The position numbers and the translations under genes are program-made. Below, one piece after another: positions 1-6,251 of a stretch of 7,618 nucleotides of DNA (positions are counted from its first letter, which is position 1; each line of letters starts with the position of its first letter). Where the stretch lies: contig JALOSD010000262.1 of NCBI GenBank assembly GCA_025458585.1, positions 1 to 7,618 of the forward strand. Reading direction: 5' to 3'. A model generated the notes under the pieces. The model saw only the letters and a program-made list of their open reading frames with translations, ran no database searches and was not told where the DNA came from. The stretch is from Burkholderiaceae bacterium (GTDB lineage: Bacteria; Pseudomonadota; Gammaproteobacteria; Burkholderiales; Burkholderiaceae_C).

Positions 1-965
1 ACGAGGTCGGCGCCGGCGTCGAGCTTCGACCGTGCGTCGGCACCGCCGAGGATGCCGCCGACCCCGATGATCGGATACGCGTTGCCGAGCGCCGCCCGCA
101 GGCGGCGGATCACGCGGTTGCTCGCCTCGGCCACCGGCCGCCCCGACAGGCCGCCGGCCTCGTCGGCGTGCGGCAGGCCCTTCACGGCGTCGCGCGCAGT
201 CGTCGTGTTCGTCGCGATCACGCCGTCGAGGCCGTGGCGCTGCAGCGTCGCGGCGATCAGGTCGATCTGCGCGTCGTCGAGGTCGGGGGCGATCTTCAGG
301 AACATCGGCACGCGCCGGCCATGCTGGCGTTCGAGTTCGCCGCGGCGCGACTGCAGCGCGGCGAGCAGCGCATCGAGCGCCTCGTCGCTCTGCAGCGCGC
401 GCAGGTTCTTCGTGTTCGGGCTGCTGATGTTGACCGTCACGTAGTCGGCGTGCGGGTAGACCCCCGCGAGGCCGATCAGGTAGTCGTCGACGGCGCGCTC
501 GATCGGCGTCGCGGCGTTCTTGCCGATGTTCAGGCCGACGATGCCGCCGCCGGCGCGGAAGCGCGTCGCGCGCTGCACGTTGGCGACGAAGGCGGCGAGG
601 CCGTCGTTGTTGAAGCCCATGCGGTTGATCAGCGCGTCGGCCCGCGGCAGACGGAACATGCGCGGCTTCGGGTTGCCCGGCTGTGCCTTCGGCGTCACGG
701 TGCCGACCTCGATGAAGCCGAAGCCCATCGCGCCGAGGCCGTCGATGCAGCGGCCGTTCTTGTCCAGCCCCGCGGCGAGCCCGACGCGGTTCGGGAAACG
801 CAGGCCCGCCACCGTCAGCGGGTCGTCGACGCGCGGCTGCGCCCAGGCGCACTGCGCGGGCGTGTTCTGCAGCGTCGCGATCGCCTCGAGCGTCAGGTCG
901 TGCGCGCGCTCGGCGTCGAGGCCGAAGAGGAACGGGCGGGCGAGGGCGTAGGGCACGAGCGACAT
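1..965 (-). CDS. pyrD: Dihydroorotate dehydrogenase (quinone), class 2, 3' end missing
   Basis: This enzyme oxidises dihydroorotate to orotate in pyrimidine synthesis, passing electrons through FMN to membrane quinone. Reading from the ATG at 965 gives about 321 residues with no stop, so the C-terminus lies beyond the window edge. Visible class 2 features are the N-terminal helical region (residues 1-45, with PFLFGLDAERAHD), GLAAGLDKNG (62-71), the orotate-contact stretch INRMGFNN (113-120), NISSPNTKNLR (179-189) with the expected catalytic serine near 182, FLKIAPDLDD with the FMN-contact lysine near 224, ATNTT, and the FMN-phosphate glycine motif GVGGILGG close to the cut. The serine base and the N-terminal extension separate it from class 1 enzymes, which use cysteine. 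The start is chosen because the protein then aligns from its first residues with the family; no strong ribosome binding site is visible. It diverges from rpiA. Identity is secure from the motifs; it was not checked by a search. Confidence 0.96.
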   Translation of the reverse strand, partial: MSLVPYALARPFLFGLDAERAHDLTLEAIATLQNTPAQCAWAQPRVDDPLTVAGLRFPNRVGLAAGLDKNGRCIDGLGAMGFGFIEVGTVTPKAQPGNPKPRMFRLPRADALINRMGFNNDGLAAFVANVQRATRFRAGGGIVGLNIGKNAATPIERAVDDYLIGLAGVYPHADYVTVNISSPNTKNLRALQSDEALDALLAALQSRRGELERQHGRRVPMFLKIAPDLDDAQIDLIAATLQRHGLDGVIATNTTTARDAVKGLPHADEAGGLSGRPVAEASNRVIRRLRAALGNAYPIIGVGGILGGADARSKLDAGADL

Positions 966-968
966 AAT
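963..968 (+). promoter_or_regulatory. Candidate -10 box for rpiA
   Basis: CATAAT differs from the sigma-70 consensus TATAAT at one position and lies 40 bases before the rpiA ATG, on the pyrD start codon itself. No convincing -35 hexamer stands at the right distance inside pyrD. It is one of very few AT-rich spots in the 43-base gap between the divergent genes, which makes it a reasonable but weak candidate. If used, rpiA would have a leader of roughly 30 bases and its polymerase would compete with pyrD initiation. Confidence 0.3.
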
Positions 969-1008
969 CAAGCGATTGTCCCGCAGCCCTGTGCACGCAC
1001 CCTTGCCC

Positions 1009-1689
1009 ATGCCGTCGACCCAGGACGAACTCAAGGCCCTCGTCGGCCGCGCCGCGCTCGCCCACGTGCCCGAAGGCGCGATCATCGGCGTCGGCACCGG
1101 CTCGACGGTCAACCACTTCATCGACGCGCTGGCGGGCATGAAGGACCGCATCGCCGGCGCGGTGTCGAGCAGCGAGGCGAGCAGCGAGCGGCTGCGCTGC
1201 CACGGCATCGCCGTCTACGACACGACCTCGGTCGAACGCATCCCGGTCTACGTCGACGGCGCCGACGAGATCGACCGCCGCGGCTACATGATCAAGGGCG
1301 GCGGGGCGGCGCTGACGCGCGAGAAGATCGTCGCCGACCTCGCCGAGCGTTTCGTGTGCATTGCCGACCAGAGCAAGCTCGTCGACGTGCTCGGCGCCTA
1401 CCCGCTGCCCGTCGAGGTTGTCGCGATGGCGGCGCCGCAGGTCGCACGGCGCTTTGCCGAGCAAGGCGGCGTGGCGACGTTGCGCCGCAACGGCGAAGGC
1501 GTGCCGGTGCTGACGGACAACGGCCACCCGATCCTCGACGTGCGCGGCCTCGTGATCGCCGACCCGCCGCGGCTCGAGGACGAGATCAACCAGTGGCCCG
1601 GCGTCGTCACCTGCGGCATCTTCGCGCGCCACCGCGCCACGGTGTGCCTGCTCGGCACGCCCGAGGGGGTCAGGACGCTGACGTTCTGA
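1009..1689 (+). CDS. rpiA: Ribose-5-phosphate isomerase A
   Basis: RpiA interconverts ribose 5-phosphate and ribulose 5-phosphate in the non-oxidative pentose phosphate pathway, in the cytoplasm. The 226-residue product is close to the usual length of about 220. In order it shows the phosphate-binding loop GTGSTV (29-34), the serine loop SSSEASSE (53-60), VDGADEID (82-89) with the two conserved aspartates, and KGGGAALTREK (96-106), where Lys96 and Glu105 match the catalytic lysine and glutamate of the Escherichia coli enzyme. ADQSKLVDVLG follows, then the C-terminal segment ending in GTPEGVRTLTF. I chose the ATG at 1009 because MPSTQDELKALVG lines up with the family N-terminus. A TTG at 976 would add 11 residues that look like untranslated sequence. 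The 3' end overlaps the 3' end of mnmC by 20 bases on the opposite strand. It appears intact. Confidence 0.96.
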   Translation: MPSTQDELKALVGRAALAHVPEGAIIGVGTGSTVNHFIDALAGMKDRIAGAVSSSEASSERLRCHGIAVYDTTSVERIPVYVDGADEIDRRGYMIKGGGAALTREKIVADLAERFVCIADQSKLVDVLGAYPLPVEVVAMAAPQVARRFAEQGGVATLRRNGEGVPVLTDNGHPILDVRGLVIADPPRLEDEINQWPGVVTCGIFARHRATVCLLGTPEGVRTLTF

Positions 1690-3562
1690 CCGCCGGGTCG
1701 AAGGCGTCGATCAGATCGCCCCCGAGCGGGAACGGTGCGCCTGCCGCCCACGCCGCGACAAGCGCGCCGGCGAGCGGCGCCCACGTGATGCCGCGCGCGC
1801 CGAACGCCGTGGCCACGAACAGGCCGTCGACGCGAGCGGCGTCGCGCTCGCGCGCCGAGGCGGCGCACGGCGCCGGGCCGACGACCGGCAGGCGGTCGGC
1901 GGCCGCGAGGCGCCAGCCGACCCGCCCGTCGAGCGCGGCGAGCGCCGCCGCGTCGAGCGTGGGCGCGCTGCCGCACAGCGCTTGCAGGCGCTGCAGGTTG
2001 TAGGCGTGGTCGGCGGCACGCAGGGCGGCGGCGGCGTCGCCTGCGCCGCGCGTCGCGCCGCACAGCAGCCGGCCGTCGGGCAGCACGAGCGCGTAGCCGT
2101 CGCCCGTCAGCGGCAGCGCGGGTCGCGGCACGTTGGCGAGGCCGGCGCCGAGCAGCGTGACCTGACCGCGCACGCGCTGCAGCGGCCACGGCTGCTGGCC
2201 GAGCAGGCGCAGCGCGTCGTGCGCGTTCGCGAGCACGACGGTGGCGCTGCGCGCGAGCGGATGCCCGTCGTCGTCGAGCAGCAGCCAGGCCTCGCCGTCG
2301 CGTTGCAGCGCGTGCACGGCGGTCGCGCCTCGCCAGCGGATGGAGGGGTGGTCGAGCGCATGGCGCACCCACGACGGCGGCGCGAGCCAGCCGCCGCCCG
2401 GGTAGTACCACGCCGGGCCCGCCATCCGCACGCCCGCGCGCGCGGAGGCCTCGGCGGCGTCGAACGCCTGGGCGTAGCCGCCCGGCAGGGCGTGTCGCTC
2501 GACGCGCGCGTGCGTCGCCTCGAACGACGTGCCGCTCGCCTGCAGCAGCCCCTGCGCCTGCCCGACGACGGCGCCGGCGTGCAGCAGCGGCGCGTAGGTC
2601 GACGCGGCCAGCAGCGCGGCGGCGCGCAACGCGCGCGCGTGCGCGCCGTCGTCGGCCGGCACGCTGCCGTGGAACAGGCCACCGGGGTTGCCCGAGGTCT
2701 CGGCCGCCGGCTCGGCGTGGCGGTCGAACACCGTGCACGACCAGCCCTCGGCCGCGAGTGCCCATGCGGCCGCGGCGCCGGCCAGACCACCGCCGACGAT
2801 CACCGCTTCGGCCGGTGCGCGGCGCCCGGGCGGGCGCGCGCGCTTCGGCACGAAGCGTGGCGTGAAGCGTGCGACCGTCATCTCGCGCTTGCTGCCGAAA
2901 CCCGGCGCGCGCTGCACCTCGAAGCCGGCCGCGGCAAGGCCTTCGCGCAGCGGTCGGGCGACGCTCCACGTCGCCGCCGTCGCCCCGGGCACCGCGCGAC
3001 CGGCGAGCTGCTTCAGCAGCGCGGCGTCCCACATCAGCGGGTTGCGATCGGGTGCGAAGCCGTCGAGGTAGAAGGCGTCGGCGTCGAGCACGAGCTGCGG
3101 CAGCCACTGTGCGACGTCGCCGAACGCGAGGCACAGCATCACGCGCCCGTTGTCGAACGCGAGCGTGTGCAGGTCGGGCGTCAGCGGCGGCCAGGCGGCG
3201 ACGAGCGGCGCCGCGAGCGACGGCAGCGGCGACGCCGCGTGCGCACGCGCGAGGTCGTCGCGCGTGGGCGGGTGCTTGTCGATCGAGACGAACCACAGCC
3301 GCTCGCAGCGCTCGCCGTCGTCGCGCCACGCGGCCCAGGTCGCGAGGAAGTTGTGGCCGAGCCCGAAGCCGGTCTCGAGCACGACGAAGCGCGCGCGCCG
3401 CTGCCAGCGCGCGGGCAGCCCGTTGCCGCCGAGGAAGACGTGGCGCGCCTGCCCGAGCGCGCCGGCGCGCGGGTGGTAGACGTCGCCGAAGTCGGGCGCG
3501 AGCGGCGGCTCGCCGGCGGCGCCGAACGTGATGCGCGCCGGCGTGATTGGCGCGAACCTCAC
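1670..3562 (-). CDS. mnmC: Bifunctional tRNA wobble-uridine enzyme MnmC (FAD-dependent oxidoreductase and methyltransferase)
   Basis: MnmC completes 5-methylaminomethyl-2-thiouridine at the tRNA wobble position: an FAD domain removes the carboxymethyl group left by MnmE-MnmG, and a SAM-dependent domain methylates the exposed amine. The 630-residue protein has both halves. The N-terminal methyltransferase (about 1-240) carries DFGDVYH (24-30), VFLGGNGLP (42-50), the SAM loop LETGFGLGHNFL (62-73) and YLDGFAPDRNP (165-175). The C-terminal oxidoreductase starts with the dinucleotide motif GGGLAGAAAAW (257-267) and acidic Asp280, then ETSGNPGGL (288-296), and ends with GARGITWAPLAG (588-599). It is slightly shorter than the E. 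coli protein (668). The start is GTG at 3562, with an AAGG element about eight bases upstream, and the family N-terminus begins here. In the corrected frame, the upstream DUF3445 gene stops one base before this GTG, which suggests translational coupling. Domain order and motifs make the identification firm. Confidence 0.95.
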   Translation of the reverse strand: MRFAPITPARITFGAAGEPPLAPDFGDVYHPRAGALGQARHVFLGGNGLPARWQRRARFVVLETGFGLGHNFLATWAAWRDDGERCERLWFVSIDKHPPTRDDLARAHAASPLPSLAAPLVAAWPPLTPDLHTLAFDNGRVMLCLAFGDVAQWLPQLVLDADAFYLDGFAPDRNPLMWDAALLKQLAGRAVPGATAATWSVARPLREGLAAAGFEVQRAPGFGSKREMTVARFTPRFVPKRARPPGRRAPAEAVIVGGGLAGAAAAWALAAEGWSCTVFDRHAEPAAETSGNPGGLFHGSVPADDGAHARALRAAALLAASTYAPLLHAGAVVGQAQGLLQASGTSFEATHARVERHALPGGYAQAFDAAEASARAGVRMAGPAWYYPGGGWLAPPSWVRHALDHPSIRWRGATAVHALQRDGEAWLLLDDDGHPLARSATVVLANAHDALRLLGQQPWPLQRVRGQVTLLGAGLANVPRPALPLTGDGYALVLPDGRLLCGATRGAGDAAAALRAADHAYNLQRLQALCGSAPTLDAAALAALDGRVGWRLAAADRLPVVGPAPCAASARERDAARVDGLFVATAFGARGITWAPLAGALVAAWAAGAPFPLGGDLIDAFDPAVRTSAS

Positions 3563-3563
3563 G

Positions 3564-4452
3564 TCACGCCTTGGCGCGCTGGCGCAGCCACGCCAGCAGC
3601 GCCTCGCGCACGGCGGCGAGCCCGCGGTAGGCGAGCACGGCGTCGCTCATGCTCGCGATCGCGTCGTGCACCGCCGCCGCGCGTGCGGGCGTGTCGAGCG
3701 CCGGGCAGCGGCACGAAGGTCTGCCGCTCGGTGCGCCACCAGGCCTGCGAGGCGATCGTCGCCGCGTCGAGCGTAGGCGGCCAGCCGTCGACGCGTGCCG
3801 GATGCGCGTGCAGCCTCGGGTGCGGCGTGACCGTCCAGACGAAGCGCTCCCAGCGTTGGGGCCCGGTGACCAGGCGCGTCAGCGCCTCGCTGGCGGCGAG
3901 CAGCCGCGCGCTGTCGGTCACCGGCGCGTGCACCTCGGCGAAGTGGCGGCCGACCTTCGCCTCCGGCGCCCAGTGCGACGGCAGCGCGACCGCGAGCCAC
4001 GGGATCGTGCCGCGCGTGCCGTCGACGACGGCGAAGTCTTCCTCGAAGGCGAGGCTTGCGAGCGCCGCGAGGCGCCACGCCGTGGGCAGCGCGCGCAGGC
4101 AGCGCGCGACCTCGTCGCCGTGGCCGAACGCGCCGGGTGCGTCTTGCCTGAGCGTGCCGGAGGCGTCGACTGTGACGCCGAGCGAGCGTGCGCGCTCGCC
4201 GTCCCACGCCATATGCCGCGGGTGCTCCTGCGCCGCCTGGGCGAGCAGCGCATCGAGCGCCGGCGCGGCGTCGAAGCCGGGTGCGGCGAGCAGCGCCTGG
4301 CCGGCGAAGGCGCCGAGCACGGCGAGCTTTTCGCGCTGGTGCCGCGAGCCGGGCGCTGCCGGCGTGAGCTGGTGCGCCCCGGTTGCAAGCCGGCGCAGCC
4401 CGGGCTGCATGCGAAACGGGGCGGTGACCGCGTGGTCGAAATCGAAGTTCAC
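3564..4452 (-). pseudogene. DUF3445 / heme-dependent oxidative N-demethylase-like protein, frameshifted by an internal deletion
   Basis: The intact frame from GTG 4452 gives about 251 residues resembling the DUF3445 family, whose characterised relatives are heme-dependent oxidative demethylases of dimethylamine. Signs are the N-terminal FRMQPGLRRL, the central WTVTPHPRLHAHPARVD and the family-typical WWRTERQTFVPLPG. After position 3700 the frame turns into arginine-rich nonsense ending at 3559. The natural C-terminus is in another frame: LDTPARAAAVHDAIASM, continuing to LAWLRQRAKA, with a stop at 3566-3564. Between the two parts the usual block of type QAVFTI plus a short strand is absent. 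The length requires the missing piece to be 2 modulo 3; I estimate about 50 bases. The GTG at 4452 is preferred over an in-frame GTG at 4485, which lies inside the efp terminator, and it gives a family-like start (NFDFDHAVTAPF). No reductase partner lies nearby, so substrate and role are unknown. Either real decay or a consensus error is possible. Confidence 0.8.
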
Positions 4453-4475
4453 CGCCGAATCATCCACCGGACACG

Positions 4476-4499
4476 AAAAGGGCACCGCCGAGGGTGCCC
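4476..4499 (-). terminator. Rho-independent terminator of efp
   Basis: On the minus strand GGGCACC, a six-base loop and GGTGCCC form a perfect seven-pair stem followed directly by TTTT. It starts 22 bases after the efp stop codon, as expected for an intrinsic terminator of that gene. It implies that efp transcription mostly ends here and that the DUF3445-mnmC pair depends on read-through or on a promoter I could not see. No equivalent U-tract lies on the plus-strand side. Confidence 0.8.
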
Positions 4500-4521
4500 G
4501 TCGTGGCAGCGCGAAGCGTGG

Positions 4522-5011
4522 TCAGACGCGCTTGCGGTACTCGTGCGTGCGGGTGTCGATCTCGACCTTGTCGCCGTTCTCGACGAACAGCGGCACGGCG
4601 ATCTCGAAGCCGGTGCCCTTCAGGCGCGCCGGCTTCAACACCTTGCCCGAGGTGTCGCCCTTGACGGCGGGCTCGGTCTCGATCTCGCGCACGACGGTGG
4701 TCGGCATCTCGACCGAGATCGCCTTGCCGTCGTAGAACGTCACCTCGACCAGCATGCCGTCTTCCAGGTACTGGATCGCGTCGCCCATGTTGTCGGCCTC
4801 GACCTCGTACTGGTTGTAGCACGATCTGGTCCATCTTGTCGTCGGCCTTGAAGACGACTTCGCTGCCGGCGCCGTTGAGCAGGTTCTTCAGCTTCATGCG
4901 CACGGTGGCGGCGCCGCGGCCGCCGCGGCTGTATTCGGTCTTCAGCACGACGAGCGGGTCCTTGCCCTGCATGATGACGTTGCCGGCGCGGATTTCCTGA
5001 GCGAGTTTCAT
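4522..5011 (-). pseudogene. efp: Elongation factor P, disrupted by a deletion of about 65 bases with frameshift
   Basis: EF-P binds between the ribosomal P and E sites and relieves stalling at proline runs. Residues 1-65 are a textbook domain I (MKLAQEIRAGNVIMQGKD at the start, KADDKMDQIVL at the end), with Arg32 in SRGGRGAA, the residue rhamnosylated by EarP. The frame then shifts. From 4818 down, another frame resumes with YNQYEVEADNMGDA and runs through VEVTFYDGKAISVEMPTT, EPAVKGDTSGKV and the C-terminus DTRTHEYRKRV. The segment normally holding a TYSYFADPMYVFMD-like sequence, the start of domain II, is absent. Adding 65 bases to the present 490 gives 184 codons plus stop, the usual family length, and restores frame. 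As written, translation would leave the frame, run past the native stop and through the terminator to 4460. The ATG at 5011 matches the conserved N-terminus; GGAA lies a few bases upstream. Upstream is earP, its modifier. An assembly error is a serious alternative to real loss. Confidence 0.93.
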
Positions 5012-5133
5012 GACGTGTTTCCGAGGGGTGGGGCGCCGGCGCGGACGGGCACGCGGCGGGCGCGGCGGCAGGCGCCACGGCCGCGAAGGCGTCGCGGGCT
5101 GCTGCACTGCGGGGAAACGCGCATTCTACCCGC
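5012..5133 (-). promoter_or_regulatory. efp promoter and leader, -10 box at 5123-5128
   Basis: Six bases after the earP stop, the minus strand reads GGGTAGAATGCGCG. TAGAAT differs from the TATAAT consensus at one position, and the -10 box would give a leader of roughly 105 bases before the efp ATG. The -35 region falls in the end of earP and has no good consensus match. The leader is very GC-rich; around 5080-5100 it contains an imperfect hairpin (GCCCGCGA against TCGCGGCC, one mismatch, five-base loop). No riboswitch class was recognised. The AT-rich box in such GC-rich surroundings is the main support. Confidence 0.5.
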
Positions 5134-6216
5134 TCACGGCGCCGCGGCTCGCGCGCCGACGTCGGCGAGCAGCTGCGTCGCGAGGTCGGTCTGCGCGAGC
5201 AGGTGCTCGCGCCAGGCGCGGCACGCGAGCGCCCATGCGCCGTGGTCCGGCCATGCCGCGGCTCTGGCGGCCTCGTCGTGGGCGGTGACGCCGTTCCACG
5301 CCTGCCAGAACGCGCGCAGCGGCGCCGGCAGCGGCCAGCCGGTGGCGGCCTCGAAGCGGGCGACGAAGGCGGCGAGCTTGGCCGCGTGCACGCCGTCGTG
5401 CTGCGCATAGAGCTGCCAGACGAACGGCCGGCCGGCCCACATCGCGCGCACCGCCGAGTCCTCGCCGCGCACGAGGTTGACGTCACAGCTCCACAGCAGG
5501 TGGTCGTAGTCGCGCTGTGCGAGCCACGGCAGTGCCGCGGTGCGCACGCCGGCGGGCGGCGGGTCCGCGGCTGCCAGCGCCTGCGCGGCGCCTGGCGTCA
5601 GAAGCACGAGCGACGGCGTGCCGGCGAGCGCGCGCCACAGCAGCGGCAGCGGGGCAACGGGATAGCAGAACAGGCCGACGATGCGCTCACCCGCGCGCGG
5701 CGACACGCCGAGGGCCGCGAGCCACGCCTCGCGGTCGAACGCGGCCTGACGCACGAGCAGGTCGCGCTCGCGCAGCAGGCCGCCGGTGCTGGGCGTGAAG
5801 CCGGGATAGAAGAAGCGCTTGACGAGCCCCTTGCCGGGCCCGGCGAGCTGCGGCGACGGCAGGCCGTGGCAGTGTTCGGCCCAGTCCTCGGCGCTCAGGT
5901 ACTCGAGGTTGATCCAGCGCGGCGCCGGCACGCGCGCCGCCATGCGCTCGACGAAGGCGGCCGGCGGGTCGCAGCCGAAGGCTTCGACGACGACGTCGGC
6001 CGGCCCGGCGCGCTCGGCGTCGGCCCACGCGTGCACGGCCACCCCCGGCGCGCCGTCGGGCGCCATCCACCCGAGCGCCGTCGCGTCGTCGATCCACAGC
6101 CGCACCTCGTGGCCACGCGCGCCGAGATCGGCGGCGAGGCGCCAGCACACGCCGACGTCGCCGTAGTTGTCGACGACGTGGCAGAAGAGATCGAAGCGCA
6201 GCGGTGGCGGGCTCAT
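5134..6216 (-). CDS. earP: EF-P arginine-32 rhamnosyltransferase EarP
   Basis: EarP is an inverting glycosyltransferase with a GT-B fold (family GT104) that moves rhamnose from dTDP-L-rhamnose onto Arg32 of EF-P, activating it for proline-stall rescue. The 360-residue product carries the diagnostic N-terminal DNYGDVGVCWRLAADL (16-31), whose aspartates at 16 and 20 match the conserved catalytic-site pair. It also has WINLEYLSAEDW (101-112), PGFTPSTGGLLRERDL (138-153) and the nucleotide-sugar motif RGEDSAVRAMWAGRPF (250-265), followed by the conserved tyrosine of WQLYAQ (Y270). Length is close to known EarP proteins and no frame break is seen. The ATG at 6216 gives MSPPPLRFDLFCHVVDNYGD, with the first strand correctly placed; an ATG at 6227 is out of frame. 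It lies 122 bases upstream of efp on the same strand, the usual pairing, and diverges from uvrC. The protein holds two triple-proline runs (3-5 and 219-221), so its own synthesis may depend on EF-P. dTDP-rhamnose synthesis genes are not in the window. Confidence 0.95.
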   Translation of the reverse strand: MSPPPLRFDLFCHVVDNYGDVGVCWRLAADLGARGHEVRLWIDDATALGWMAPDGAPGVAVHAWADAERAGPADVVVEAFGCDPPAAFVERMAARVPAPRWINLEYLSAEDWAEHCHGLPSPQLAGPGKGLVKRFFYPGFTPSTGGLLRERDLLVRQAAFDREAWLAALGVSPRAGERIVGLFCYPVAPLPLLWRALAGTPSLVLLTPGAAQALAAADPPPAGVRTAALPWLAQRDYDHLLWSCDVNLVRGEDSAVRAMWAGRPFVWQLYAQHDGVHAAKLAAFVARFEAATGWPLPAPLRAFWQAWNGVTAHDEAARAAAWPDHGAWALACRAWREHLLAQTDLATQLLADVGARAAAP

Positions 6217-6251
6217 GGGCGCTGCATCGTAGCGGCGAGAATGCGGCGGCG

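Noticed and set aside
976..1008. TTG start extending rpiA by 11 residues
   Set aside because: The ATG at 1009 gives the family N-terminus, and the added residues (SRSPVHAPLP) look like leader sequence.
168..2003. Plus-strand frame of 611 codons antisense to pyrD and across rpiA in another frame
   Set aside because: It crosses two well-supported genes and has low-complexity, arginine-rich composition with no domain.
4453..4485. GTG at 4485 as the DUF3445 start
   Set aside because: It lies inside the stem of the efp terminator and adds residues not typical of the family; GTG 4452 fits better.
1982..4735. Plus-strand open frame of 917 codons antisense to mnmC, DUF3445 and efp
   Set aside because: It is arginine- and alanine-rich without recognisable motifs and lies opposite recognised genes; such frames are expected where third positions are nearly all G or C.
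4800..4840. Programmed frameshifting or ribosomal bypassing as an explanation for the efp break
   Set aside because: Coding sequence for about 21 conserved residues is missing altogether, so no recoding event could restore a normal protein; no slippery sequence was noticed.
4460..5107. A 215-residue fused protein beginning upstream of EF-P
   Set aside because: The first 32 residues translate the efp leader and everything after residue 97 is out-of-frame efp; it is an artefact of the deletion.
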